DNA of 20,000 bases from Halichondria panicea (taxonomy: Eukaryota; Porifera; Demospongiae; Suberitida; Halichondriidae): contig NC_087382.1 of assembly GCF_963675165.1 (NCBI RefSeq), positions 5,789,315 through 5,809,314 of the forward strand, in the 5' to 3' direction. Positions within the stretch are counted from its first letter, which is position 1. Each line of letters begins with the position of its first letter. The notes under the pieces were generated by a model. The model made no database searches. It saw only the letters and a list, made by a program, of their open reading frames with translations, and was not told the DNA's origin. The translations under genes and the position numbers were made by a program. Of this stretch, positions 1-9,492 are shown one piece after another.

Positions 1-670
1 GCATCACAAGATGCTTTCTTGTGAGCAAATGTGATTATGATTATTGACAGGATCAAGGCAATATTTATGTAGCTCATTATAGCAACTGGGTATACTGATA
101 TGAAATAGACTAGATCTATTCAGTGACACAAAATCCATGCTCCCTATAGGTTTATAGCTATAGTGCATCTATGATACTGATCCATATTCCTGGTACCTGT
201 GCAAGGTATGTGTGGCATGGTGTTGATGATGAAGGTAGGAGTGATATCACTGGTATAAGGTTCCCCCTAACCAGCAATTACCAAGAATTATCTGTACACA
301 AGCTTCTAATAAAAGCTATTAAAGCAGTGTTTACAGTTATAGAACCCATACATGTCTGATTCCTAAGAGTGAATCAATTACTAATAAGGATGTTAAGCTA
401 ATATAATAGCATTAGGTACAAACAACATGCATGATTGAATATTGCATGCGTGACGTAATTAGTTCCCATATGACATAATGTGGAAGATATGAACCATTTT
501 ACTTGCATGGCGAATGTTTCTCGCTAAAATTTCAATATCTGCTACCTTACCCGATTCACGTGCAGAACCTCTCACCCACTATAGCTGACTCCATTTTGAC
601 CCCTTTTCCCCATTCAATCCAGCCACACCCACTACCTTAATTAAACCCCTCCCCCTTTTTCTAATAATGG
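1..670. other. Non-coding stretch, nothing recognised
   Basis: No open frame here resembles a protein I know. The longest, near 171-359, starts at ATA and has no domain-like pattern. I see no tandem array, terminal inverted repeat or tRNA-like arms. Homology to the receptor cluster begins only at about 675. Confidence 0.5.
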
Positions 671-674
671 CTGT

Positions 675-1925
675 AATGTGCAGGGAAGTATAAGCAACAA
701 TGATAATTAATTACCAAAAATTATGTGTACAGTAAATGAATAAGTGTGCATTATACAAAAAATACACTATACACAAATTATATGTAAAATCGACTAGATC
801 CCTCTATCAGAACGTTTTTATTTTCGATTTCGAAATCAACTTCATGGATCTTGGTATGAGGGGAGGCAGGAAAATCAGTGTTATCAACAGGAGCAGGATA
901 CCATGGAAAGTGAGCAGTAAAAATGCATTTGGTATAGGGTATCGGAGAACCATAGAACATGAACAGATAGTAGAGCACAAACCCAACCACTAAGATAAGA
1001 CTGGAGAGATAAACCAGAGCACGCAGCGTTTTAGTTCAAGGACTGGGTTCTAAATGTTTCGAGTCAGAAATGCTAGTACCAGAACAACAACAATCAACAC
1101 TCCCCTGTATCCAAATACCAACGCAAAGGACCAATACGAATTATTGTTACTGCATGCATGTTTGAACGAAAACTTCAAAGTTTGCAACACCTCGATAAAT
1201 GGGAACATTCTTTACGACCAGCTGCTGTAGCCACCAACAAAGTACCAAATAGAGCATCAACACCCAGCAACAAAGGTCATGAGGTAGTAGTCAGCAATGA
1301 AGCATCCTGGATTGAGATAGTGTGTGAAGATTCGATACAGTCTCCATGTTCTAACAGCCACTGTTCCGCAAGCCAGCGTGAAGGAGATGGGAAGCAACCA
1401 ATGTCCATGCCCAGGTTAAGTTGCAGAGAAAAACTGTGGTATAATCATCTAACAAGAGATAACTCCTAAAAATGTACAGGAATAGTGTGAATATAGGGAG
1501 TAGCACCAAAGAAAAGTTAGCTTGGGGCTCGAGGCTTTTACAGATTGAGAGAATCGATATTTTATCGTAAGTACATGGAGTGTTATTATCACCAGCGCTG
1601 AAATAGTCGCAATGGAAAGAGCCGCAAACACACCGGGGCCAATACTGAAGTCGTCATCAGTAAACTCACCCTCTATAGCATCTAGGTCTTCTTTAACTAT
1701 GAAGTGCACACCCATCAATTTTCGTCACATTATCAGCTTTTGCTTGAAACACAGATATTACTCGATTCAGAAATCCCGAGTCATTATTAACCTTCCCTCA
1801 AAGTCTAGATGGTAGAATTCCTCGAGCACCACTTTTGATAACAAAGTGTTCCCATACCGAAACTGGGTGAGGTCCATATTAGGCTCACTAATGGTGACTC
1901 TGTCCAAAACTACTGCCCATGCCCA
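675..1925 (-). pseudogene. Decayed, 5'-truncated GABA-B-like receptor copy 1
   Basis: Read on the minus strand, this tracks the intact receptor at 4756-7032 from about residue 360 to the stop, then continues into shared 3' flanking sequence down to about 675. Recognisable pieces are the end of the ligand-binding domain (1800-1925), the TM1 block (frame at 1449-1718, with the motifs GPGVFAAL and LHVLTIKYRFS), the TM3 region (about 1340-1410), the TM5 region (1050-1110) and TM6-TM7 (810-990). Small indels shift the frame repeatedly, and a deletion between two short CAAG repeats (about 848) removes the codons after TM7. The stop equivalent is at 807-809. The whole N-terminal half is missing: homology ends abruptly at 1925, where a repeat block starts. 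It cannot encode a receptor. It shares several diagnostic bases with copy 2 (for example TTCTATGGTTCTCCG) that the intact gene lacks. Confidence 0.9.
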
Positions 1926-1929
1926 GATA

Positions 1930-3082
1930 TACCGTCGCACTACCGTCGCATCGTCGAACTACCGTTGAACTGTCACACTACCGTCGAACGCATGAGTGGG
2001 CTGAATGTGCCAGCGATACTCTTAGTAGGCTGAATGCGCCAGAAAAAGTCTTAATCAATGATTTTGGGAATCTTTCAGCAGCCATAACTTGATCTAAAGT
2101 CAAAATGGTTTTTCTGAAAGCTTTAGAAAGAGACCTTTCAAATGGTACCATCAAAGTTGATATTCGAGAGATAAAAGTTTTTTTTCTAATTTAGCCGTAC
2201 CATGGATTATTATAGTCCATGGTCCGAGGCCGAAAAATAACAAATTAGGGCTGCGACGAAATTTTGGATTGAAACACATCATTTGAAAGGAATTTTTCTA
2301 ATCTTTCAAAAATGTTTGACATTGGATCAACTGTACTCAAGTTATGGCTGTTGAAAGACACCACCCCCCCCTCCCTCCGTTTAAGCTTCCGCGAGTGGGC
2401 TGAATGCGCCAGCGAAACTCTTTAGGCTCCCGCGAGTGGGCTGAATTCGCCAGTGAAAATTTTAGGCTCTCGCGAGTGGGCTGAATGCGCCAGAAATATT
2501 GAGTGGGCTGAATGCGCTAGCGACACTCTTAGGATCGCGCGAGTGGGCTGAATGCACCAGCGAAAGTCTTAATCAATGATTTTGGGAATCTTTCAGCTGC
2601 CATAACTTGAATTCTGTGGATCAAAAGTCAAAATGGTTTTTCTGAAAGCTTAGAAAGAGACCTTTCAAATGGTACCATCAAAGTTGATATTCGAGAGATA
2701 AAAGTATGTAGCCATACCATGGATTATAATAGCCCATGGTCTGAGGCCGAAAAATGACAAATTAGGGCCGCGATGAAATTTTGGATTGAAATTAAAACAC
2801 ATTATTTGAAAGGAATTTTCTAAGCTTTCAGAAAATCCTAAAATTTTTGACATTGGATCAACTGTACTCAATTTATGGCTGTTGAAAGACACCCCCCCCC
2901 CCCCCCTCCGTTTAATGATTTTGGGAATGTTTCAGCTGCCATAAGTTGAATTCTGTGGATCAAAAGTTAAAATTTTTTATGGTTTGTCTCAAAGCAGCTT
3001 AGAAACAGATCTTTCAAATGGTACCATCAAAGTTGATATTCGAGAGATTCGACGGTAGTTCAACGGTAGTGCGACGGTAGTG
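1930..3082. mobile_element. Fold-back-like element with minisatellite ends
   Basis: The left end (1930-1989) is an irregular array of an 11-12 bp unit of the type ACTACCGTCGCA / ACTACCGTTGAA. The right end (3049-3082) is the same unit in reverse complement (TTCGACGGTAG, TTCAACGGTAG, TGCGACGGTAG). Between them lies a partly tandem internal sequence. Ends made of short tandem repeats in opposite orientation are typical of fold-back transposons, although the internal part is non-coding and no transposase is seen. The left end cuts receptor copy 1 at 1925. The matching receptor sequence does not resume after 3082, so I cannot define a target duplication. It could instead be a satellite island. 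Confidence 0.6.
1992..3048 (+). repeat. Internal tandem units of the fold-back block
   Basis: There are two kinds of repeat. The first is a roughly 40 bp unit beginning GAGTGGGCTGAATGCGCCAG, seen about seven times (near 1994, 2028, 2393, 2435, 2474, 2500 and 2541). The second is a longer unit that starts near GATTTTGGGAATCTTTCAG and runs to a poly-C tract. It occurs at about 2060-2380 and 2578-2908, with a partial third copy at 2917-3048; starts are 518 and 339 bp apart. Each full unit contains an inverted CCATGG...CCATGG pair (about 2201-2222 and 2717-2738). The unit shows no protein-coding pattern on either strand; the minus-strand frame at 2665-2892 is incidental. Confidence 0.85.
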
Positions 3083-3155
3083 AGACTAATGGGTAAGAAT
3101 TAAAGACTAATTGGTACAATGCATGATGCATGAGACTTGGAGACTAGACTAATAC

Positions 3156-3230
3156 AGGGGCAGATCCAGGGGGTGGTTTTGAGGGGCTGAAGCCCACCTT
3201 TTGAAAAAACTACCTATGTATTGCCTAGTC
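3156..3230 (+). mobile_element. Possible hAT-type element end
   Basis: CAGGGGCAGATCCAGGGGG at 3156 followed by GGGGCTGAAGCCC resembles the CAGGGGCGGATCCAGG terminus common in invertebrate hAT-derived MITEs. I found no matching opposite end or 8 bp duplication, so this is at best a one-ended remnant. Confidence 0.25.
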
Positions 3231-3474
3231 TGAGGTTACAACAATTTGCCACCAACCTTGTCACTTATGCATCTGCATGTAGACTCACTGACTTAAGAGA
3301 TGCTAGACAATAGCCAGGTCTAGCTACTAAGAGTACAGTATTAAGGCCACTCCAAGTGACACTCTGGTTTCTGGTCCTGAAGTATTTCTAATTGCATGCG
3401 GGCGGGAGGCTTTTCTCACTATCAATTTTACCTAATGAATCTCATTATTTTTCAAATGAATATCATTATCACAC

Positions 3475-3750
3475 TATTTTGTGACCATTCTGCGCATGCG
3501 TAGTAGAAATAATAGAAATCTATACTTAGAGGCGGCCGAAAACACCTTACTTATTAAATGGGATGGTGAAAACTCTTTGCGCATGCATATAGGTTGCACT
3601 TGGGGAGACCTGGTACACAGATACAGCTATATAGCCTCGTCCTCAGGCCGAGTTGTGACAACGAGGCTAGAATATATATACAGCAAAAGTAATGCGTCTG
3701 CTTATTTTTGAGCTGGGATGCCTTGTATTTGCTCTTCACACCCACAATTC
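3475..3750 (+). repeat. Relic of receptor 3' flank, interrupted by repeat
   Basis: The start (TGTGACCATTCTGCGCATGCG) and the end (CAAAAGTAATGC...TTTGAGCTG...TTTGCTCTTCA) match sequence downstream of the intact receptor at about 7153-7235. The roughly 170 bp between them is extra and contains a hairpin-like AGCCTCG...CGAGGCT pair (3633-3669). The likely reading is the remains of the 3' flank of a further tandem receptor unit, later invaded. This is an inference from eye alignment. Confidence 0.45.
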
Positions 3751-3819
3751 AAAAACATAATAGGTGAAACACTCATGTTTTCTCATAATTGGTTTCCTCT
3801 TCTATACCCTATATCCACC

Positions 3820-4510
3820 AATGTCCACTGTTTCACACAAACTGCTGTCATTAATTACTATACAAGTGCCAGTCTAGCTTGTCTGGCCATGTGATGATTC
3901 AGAATCCCAAGAAAGTTTGGCTAGTGGACTGGTATAGACGTATTATAAAGCAGCCACACCTAGCAGAGTCAACAGCTACATATATAGTGTATTTCGCCTG
4001 TTAACAACTAGTTACATTAGTTATTGATTGATGGGCTATTGTACAAGTGCTTGTTGCTAGCATTCTGCTTGCTGGAAACGCTCTGGTTGTTGTTCTGGTA
4101 CTGGCATTTCTGACTCGAAACATTCAGAACCAGTCCTTCAGAACTAAACTGAACGCTGCATGTCCTCTCCAGTTTTATCTTGGTGGTCGGGTTTGTGCTC
4201 TACTATCTGTTCATGTTCTATGGTTCTCCGATACCCTATACATCATTTGCATTTATAAATCTCACTTTCCATGGCATCCTGCTCCTGTTCATAACACTGA
4301 TTTGCCTGCCTCCCCTCATACGAAAGCTGCATGCGTGAAGAATTCTATAAAAAGTTTCCACACTTGATCAAGCAAGATCCATGAAGTTGATTTTGAAATC
4401 GAAACTGAAACTGAGAGCTTTGTGATGTAGGGTTCTAGTCGATTTTACATATATACGATTTTTTTATGGTGTGTTTTTATATGCACGCTTCATTTACTGC
4501 ATGCTGCCAA
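3820..4510 (+). pseudogene. GABA-B-like receptor copy 2, internally deleted
   Basis: This is a second broken copy, and its 5' and 3' flanks are duplicated too. 3822-3852 matches 4574-4606 upstream of the intact gene, and 4425-4500 matches its 3' flank. The coding part is 4031-4425. The start codon at 4031 is followed by an extra G relative to the intact gene, so the frame hits TAG ten codons in. The signal-peptide region (about 4031-4090) then joins directly to TM5 (motif LAFLTRNIQNQSF, from about 4094), removing about 1.9 kb that in the intact gene holds the ligand-binding domain and TM1-TM4. The junction lies in a GTTGTTGTT run also seen in copy 1 just before the TM5 motif, suggesting deletion at short homology. 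More small indels follow in TM6. It cannot make a receptor. Confidence 0.9.
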
Positions 4511-4702
4511 ACTCACTTTCAACATTGGACTGGTATATACACTACACCAATTAATGCATCTACTACGCCCAACTATGTCAACTGTTTCACAAACTGTTGC
4601 TGTCATTCATTTCACACAACCGAACACTAATCAGTGCATGCATGTATGTAAATGCATATATTCATTGTCTGACCATGCATGTGATGAATATATAGATCAG
4701 TC

Positions 4703-4708
4703 TATAAA
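4703..4708 (+). promoter_or_regulatory. TATA-like box of the intact receptor gene
   Basis: TATAAA lies 53 bp before the ATG. Broken copy 2 has a TATAAAG at 3944, also just upstream of its start, within a shared promoter-side region (compare 3822-3852 with 4574-4606). Conservation in position suggests the core promoter; no transcript start is visible from sequence. Confidence 0.4.
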
Positions 4709-4755
4709 GTATATCTATCTACTGTATATTAGTTACAAGCTCATGATCATAATTG

Positions 4756-7032
4756 ATGGCTATTGTACAAGTACTTGTTGCTAGCATTTTGCTTGCTAGC
4801 GACGCTCTGGCTGCAGTTGGAAGCAAGAACCAAACTCTGTACATCCTAACACTACTGCCCTATCCTTATATCAACCCACTGTTTGATCCCTCTTGGGTTG
4901 AAGGACCTCAAGTTTCCCTGGCTCTGGAAATTGCTAAAGAAGAGATCAATAATCAACTTGCAGTTCTACCAGGTTATCAAATTGAACTGATTCGTGGTGA
5001 CTGTGGATGTGAGTATGTGGACAGGGCTTACGAAGCAATAGGAAGCACTACATACTATCCTGGTGTATCCAAGATGCCAATCGGTATAATTGGTCCAGGC
5101 TGCTCGAGCTCATCTATTTCAGTCTCTTCATTGACCAATCGAGAGGCTTTATCTCTTGTAACTGTTCATGGCGGTGGCAGTCTATCATTGTCCAACAGAA
5201 TCAACTTTCCCAACTCACTTGGCACACTTGGATCTGCAGAAGCATTTGTGACTTTAACCATTAAACTAATGGACATGAACAATTGGCATAGAATAGGAAT
5301 ACTGTTCAACGAATTCCGACAATTCTACTCCAGTACAGCGCAAAGTCTCCATGACGTCATATCTTCTAACTCCATGTTGAGTAGTTATTTGTCGCCAGTT
5401 TACGATAACTCTTACATTCCATTGTCAGAGATTTTGCAACAAGGCATTCGAATAAATATACTCTTAACACCAGTGAGGACCACACGGCAAGTGCTCTGTC
5501 TAGCTTTGCATCGTGGGATTGTGTATCCAGCCTACCAGTGGATCGTGACCAGCAATTCATTCGAGGATATTGCTCAAAACGTGAGCTTCGAGCTCAACAA
5601 TCAAGTCTATCATTGTTCCGAGGCAGAAATGCGACAAACTGCTCTCAATAGAGTCTTGTTCATAAATTACCGTCTCTCCCATCTTAACGAATCAGCTCTT
5701 TCAACATATTCCAAGCACTCCTTCAAAGAATATGATGCATTATTTCGGAAAAAACTTCAAGAGCATAATTTACAGAACAATGCCAACATAACGTATTCTA
5801 TTTGGACCACTTATTTCTACGACACCTTCTGGGCATGGGCGGTAGTTTTGGACAGACTCGCCATTAGAGAGCCTAATATTGACCTCACCCAGTTTCGGTA
5901 TGGGAACGCTTCATTATCAAACATGGTGCTCGAGGAATTCTACCGTCTAGACTTTGAGGGGGTGTCAGGAAGGATACATTTCAACAATGACTCAGGATTT
6001 CTAAACCGAGTTATATCTGTGTTTCAAGCAAAATATGAGAATGCGACAAAAGTTGGTTACTTTGATGGTGTGAACTTCACAGTTAAAGGCCTAGAATCTA
6101 TAGACGGAGAGTTTCCAGATGAATACTTCAATATTGGCCCCGGTGTGTTTGCGGCTCTTTTCATTGTGATTGTTCTAGAGCTGGTGGTAGTAACAACACT
6201 CCATGTGCTCACGATAAAATATCGATTTTCTGAATCTGTAAAAGCTTCGAGTCCCAAGCTCAGTCAGATAACCTTTATTGGGTGCTATCTCGTTATATTC
6301 ACACTACTCCTCTACATTTTCAGGAGGTATCTCTTGTTAGATGATTATACCTCAGTTTTTCTCTGCAACTTAACCTGGGCATGGTTGCTTCCCATCTCCT
6401 TTACACTGGGATACGGAACAGTGGCTGTTAGAACATGGAGACTGCATCGAATCTTCACACACTATCTCAATCCAGGACGCTTCATTTCTGACCACTACCT
6501 CATGGCCTTTGTATTCATCTTGCTTGGTGTTGATGTTTTAATTGGTACTTTGTGGGTGGCCATTGACCCACTGCAATTGATCGTGAAGAATGTTACCGTT
6601 TATCGAGGTGTTGCAAACTTTGAAGTTTCCGTTCAGTCATGCTTCAGTAATAATCCATATTGGTCATATGGGTTGGTGTTTGGATACAAGGGAGTATTGA
6701 TTGTCATCGTTCTGGTGCTGGCATTTCTGACTAGAAACATTCAGAACCAGTCATTCAAAACTAAAACGCTGCGTGTCATGGTTTATCTCTCCAGTTTGAC
6801 TATGGTGGTTGGATTTGTGCTCTACTATCTGTTCCTATTCTATATTACTTCTCCGATACCCTATACATCGTTTGCAATTTTAAATCTCACTTTCCATGGT
6901 GCCCTGCTCCTGTTCATAATGCTGATTTGCCTGCCTCCCCTCATACCAAAGCTGCGTGAAGAGTTCTATAAAAATTCACACTTGATCAAGCCCAAGAAGT
7001 TTATTTTGAAATCGAAAGTGAAAGCGTTCTGA
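4756..7032 (+). CDS. GABA-B receptor-like class C GPCR, single exon
   Basis: A 758-residue class C G-protein-coupled receptor. I start it at the ATG at 4756; the codon before it is TTG. Residues 1-20 are a hydrophobic signal peptide. Residues about 28-450 form a bilobed periplasmic-binding-like (ANF receptor) domain with cysteines 83, 85 and 116, a GPGCSSSS motif at 113-120 and LSLSNRINFPN following. These correspond to the GCSS and SNRxxFP motifs of GABA-B receptors. There is no cysteine-rich linker, which fits GABA-B rather than glutamate or calcium-sensing receptors. Seven membrane segments span about 461-735, with the TM3 cysteine (CNLTW), a GABA-B-like LGYG motif, the ECL2 cysteine (VQSC) and PPLIPKLREEF at the end of TM7. 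The tail is short (about 25 residues) and has no coiled coil. Many N-x-S/T sites lie in the ectodomain. The gene is intronless and fully open, unlike its two relics. Whether it binds GABA cannot be told from sequence. Confidence 0.93.
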   Translation: MAIVQVLVASILLASDALAAVGSKNQTLYILTLLPYPYINPLFDPSWVEGPQVSLALEIAKEEINNQLAVLPGYQIELIRGDCGCEYVDRAYEAIGSTTYYPGVSKMPIGIIGPGCSSSSISVSSLTNREALSLVTVHGGGSLSLSNRINFPNSLGTLGSAEAFVTLTIKLMDMNNWHRIGILFNEFRQFYSSTAQSLHDVISSNSMLSSYLSPVYDNSYIPLSEILQQGIRINILLTPVRTTRQVLCLALHRGIVYPAYQWIVTSNSFEDIAQNVSFELNNQVYHCSEAEMRQTALNRVLFINYRLSHLNESALSTYSKHSFKEYDALFRKKLQEHNLQNNANITYSIWTTYFYDTFWAWAVVLDRLAIREPNIDLTQFRYGNASLSNMVLEEFYRLDFEGVSGRIHFNNDSGFLNRVISVFQAKYENATKVGYFDGVNFTVKGLESIDGEFPDEYFNIGPGVFAALFIVIVLELVVVTTLHVLTIKYRFSESVKASSPKLSQITFIGCYLVIFTLLLYIFRRYLLLDDYTSVFLCNLTWAWLLPISFTLGYGTVAVRTWRLHRIFTHYLNPGRFISDHYLMAFVFILLGVDVLIGTLWVAIDPLQLIVKNVTVYRGVANFEVSVQSCFSNNPYWSYGLVFGYKGVLIVIVLVLAFLTRNIQNQSFKTKTLRVMVYLSSLTMVVGFVLYYLFLFYITSPIPYTSFAILNLTFHGALLLFIMLICLPPLIPKLREEFYKNSHLIKPKKFILKSKVKAF

Positions 7033-7350
7033 TGGAGGGTTCTAGTCGATTTTTATATGATTTCTTGTGGTATATTTTTTGTGTATGCACGCTAATTACT
7101 TGTTCATTTGCTGTACATTTTTGGGGGTATTTAAATTTTCATTGCTGCTATACTGTGACACTTTTGCACATGCGTTTCACTCGACGGGTGAAGACAAAAG
7201 TAATGCAGCTGCTTGAGCTGTGTTTGCTCTTCAGTGCATGCGGCTCTGTGTTACTTATAGCTTCGTGGTCACTTTCTTCCAAGAGAACGTGCTGCTGCAT
7301 TATCCCAAAGTTATGGTACACTTATAATATGAGACTGATACACTAGTGTG
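7033..7350 (+). other. Receptor 3' UTR / flank shared by the cluster
   Basis: GGTTCTAGTCGATTTT and the T-rich sequence after it recur after the stop in copy 2 (about 4431-4500) and, on the minus strand, next to copy 1 (about 675-800). The open frame here (7032-7346) overlaps the stop codon, begins in conserved flank and has no protein-like features, so I treat it as untranslated. No clear AATAAA signal was seen. Confidence 0.6.
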
Positions 7351-7456
7351 TCCACATGCAGTAGATCTACCATCAGAGGATGTTGGTCACGATTGTTAAT
7401 TAATTTTCTAATTTTCTTTATAACCTCCAATTCCTACAGTAGAGTACAAGAGGGGA

Positions 7457-7796
7457 GGTATTACGAGATCGAGACACCATTGCAAACACTAATTGGCTAC
7501 GTCTGGTATATCTTGTATTGAAATACAGTCCTTCTCCAGTTACTCTTGTGGTAACAGATATACCAGTGAATTTTACTATAAATTATTTCCATGGACTTAA
7601 GGTATGCGGTCAATTAAAATGTTTTCTCCAATTAAATTCTGTACCTATTGGGGTATCTCTGTCAACACAAGCATACAAATTTCTTTTGGAAAAAATATTA
7701 GAGAGGTCAGTGCTATTAATAATTAATTGTAGAAAGTGAACAGCTGAAGGACTCCAAAAAAAACTGTCTCATACTTAGTATACCGTCTCACAATAC
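7457..7796 (-). mobile_element. MITE-like element, left copy (inverted)
   Basis: The reverse complement of this stretch aligns with 8214-8622. Both have ends related to GGTATTATGAGAC. Shared internal tracts include GTGTTGACAGAGAT, GTACAGAATTTAATTGGA, TAGTAAAATTCACT and GCCAATTAG. The two copies form a large imperfect inverted repeat separated by about 420 bp. There is no coding capacity, so it is non-autonomous if mobile. Confidence 0.7.
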
Positions 7797-8013
7797 TGCG
7801 TTTATCTGTCTTGTATTACCTCTCCTGTTAGTCTATGAGTCGTAGTAGTTTAAAACTATCGTTGCTACACCTGCTATATTAAGACGGGAGTCAAAGAAAC
7901 AAGGAAAGTGTAGCAGTAACTATAGTAGAATTTTGTGACTAATCTTAGTTTCTGGCTTTAATATTACTTCGAGTATGACTATGCTACTCACTTTCTAGGG
8001 TCACTGAGTATTA

Positions 8014-8068
8014 ATTGTTAGCATCATTTCCTACTAGTAAGTATTGTTAGCATCATTTCCTACTAGTA
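8014..8068 (+). repeat. 26 bp direct tandem duplication
   Basis: The 26 bp word starting ATTGTTAGCATCATTTCC and ending ACTAGTA occurs at 8014-8039 and again at 8043-8068, separated by 3 bp. It lies in the spacer between the two inverted elements. The copies are identical, suggesting a recent slippage or repair duplication. Confidence 0.9.
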
Positions 8069-8213
8069 TGAAAGGCTATGATTGTTTGCAGCCTTTTGGC
8101 TTTAAATAGCTAGGATAGCTAGGATGTCTTCAGTTCTCTGCAAGTTTCCATGGAATTGGAGATTAAGAAAATTAGAAGATTAATTAACAACTGACCACCT
8201 ATAGAGTAGAAGA

Positions 8214-8622
8214 AGGTATATTATGAGACGGAATCAATTATGAGACAGCTGTTTAAAACAGGAGTGCTTCAGCTATATTCTGTCTGCATTTAATTATAGT
8301 AAGAATAGCACTACCACTCTAGTATTTTTTCCAACAAAAATTTGGAGTTGTATGCTGGCGGTGTTGACAGAGATTACAATAGTTTGTTTAAGTACAGAAT
8401 TTAATTGGAAAAAACATTTTAAATGACCAAATTTAAGTGGGTGCCAAATGTTTTGTAGTAAAATTCACTAGGTATATATCAGGAGTAACTGTTTTTATAG
8501 GCAGAATAATCACTATATTTTAATGTCAGAAAGTTTCACATTATGTTATAACAGCCAATTAGCGTTAAAATTAATTAAATGCATTGGTGTCACGTAATAG
8601 CCCCCCCTGTCTCATAATACCC
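8214..8622 (+). mobile_element. MITE-like element, right copy
   Basis: It begins GGTATATTATGAGACGG and ends CTGTCTCATAATACC, giving a terminal inverted repeat of about 15 bp. It is the inverted partner of 7457-7796 and about 70 bp longer. Related ends also appear at about 8733 (GTCTCATAATACCCCC) and 17648-17662, so the family has several members in the window. No open frame of note. Confidence 0.7.
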
Positions 8623-9086
8623 TAACACTAAATGCTAGCATTAGCTGCGAACAAAGCACTGTCACTAATTTTTTGTTGCTTACATGCAAAGCCTATATTG
8701 ACCATAAAATTGGGGTCAGACACATTTAGAGGTCTCATAATACCCCCTTGCTCTAAATCAGTGCATGTGAAGGCATATTCATAGTCTGACTATAATTAGC
8801 CTGTAAAGGCAGCCACACGTACACATGTGTAGCAGGGAAACACAGTTGTGGATTTGACCATATCACATCTACAGAGAATTGCAAGTTGCTGTTTCATACT
8901 TGACGTGGAGCATTCCATCTCTAGCTGCAGTTATATTCATGCAAGATCCCAGCTCATTGAACCATTTCCCTACAAGTCTGCCTGCACTCCTTACTGCCAT
9001 GGTCTCTCTCCTATAACTATAGTATACTGAAGGTGACGTGGCTATATAACGAGTGTAGTTTATTCACGTAGATTATATTCAATATA
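8623..9086. other. Non-coding stretch with one solitary repeat end
   Basis: Apart from a GTCTCATAATACCCCC terminus near 8733, belonging to the same family as the preceding element, I see no gene, array or paired inverted repeat here. Confidence 0.4.
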
Positions 9087-9291
9087 TATACCGTATAGCA
9101 GGTGATTTTCGGCAGACAAAATATTCGTGGTTCAGCAATATTGAGACATTTTGTGGGTAATATTTTCGTGGTTGGAGCTTGCACTGCAGATAAGGTAGGC
9201 AAGGTCGCTTTATTCGTGGGTAAAATATTCATGGTCAGACCTCCAACCACGAAAACCACTGCCCCACAAAAATTACACGCTATACAGTATA
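9087..9291. mobile_element. 205 bp TIR element (TATACCGTATAGC type)
   Basis: The left end TATACCGTATAGC matches the reverse complement of the right end, TATACTGTATAGC, with the similarity continuing into GTAATTTT-like sequence. The body repeats TATTCGTGG / TTTTCGTGGTTGGAG words in both orientations, so much of it can fold back. It is AT-flanked, and TA or TATA duplication is possible. It is a typical MITE with no coding potential. Confidence 0.7.
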
Positions 9292-9492
9292 ATTATGAGT
9301 AACGTCATGACATAACAATGGGGGCGCGCACATGAACAAAGACACAATGAAACTGGCCAGAAGGAAGGAAACCGGAAATGAATCACAACACTGTAGTGCA
9401 GAACTTGGTGTTATCTATAGAGCTCACTGTTCCCATGGGTGAGAGAGGGGCAACGTGGTCGTAGTGTTCATGGGCTTTCCTGGAATTACGTA

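Noticed and set aside
171-359. 62-codon frame near the left edge
   Set aside because: It begins at ATA and has no recognisable motif or splice context.
2393-2570. CRISPR-like spacing of the GAGTGGGCTGAATGCGCCAG repeats
   Set aside because: Repeats diverge and 'spacers' are themselves similar; the setting is eukaryotic. It is a tandem repeat.
3633-3669. tRNA-like hairpin
   Set aside because: Only one stem is present; no cloverleaf, A/B boxes or CCA-side stem can be drawn. No tRNA or rRNA was seen anywhere in the window.
4753-4755. Upstream TTG as receptor start
   Set aside because: The ATG at 4756 directly follows and begins the signal peptide; TTG is not a normal start in animals.
7032-7346. 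Open frame of 104 codons after the receptor stop
   Set aside because: It overlaps the stop, its first part is conserved 3' flank in both pseudogenes, and it has no protein-like pattern.
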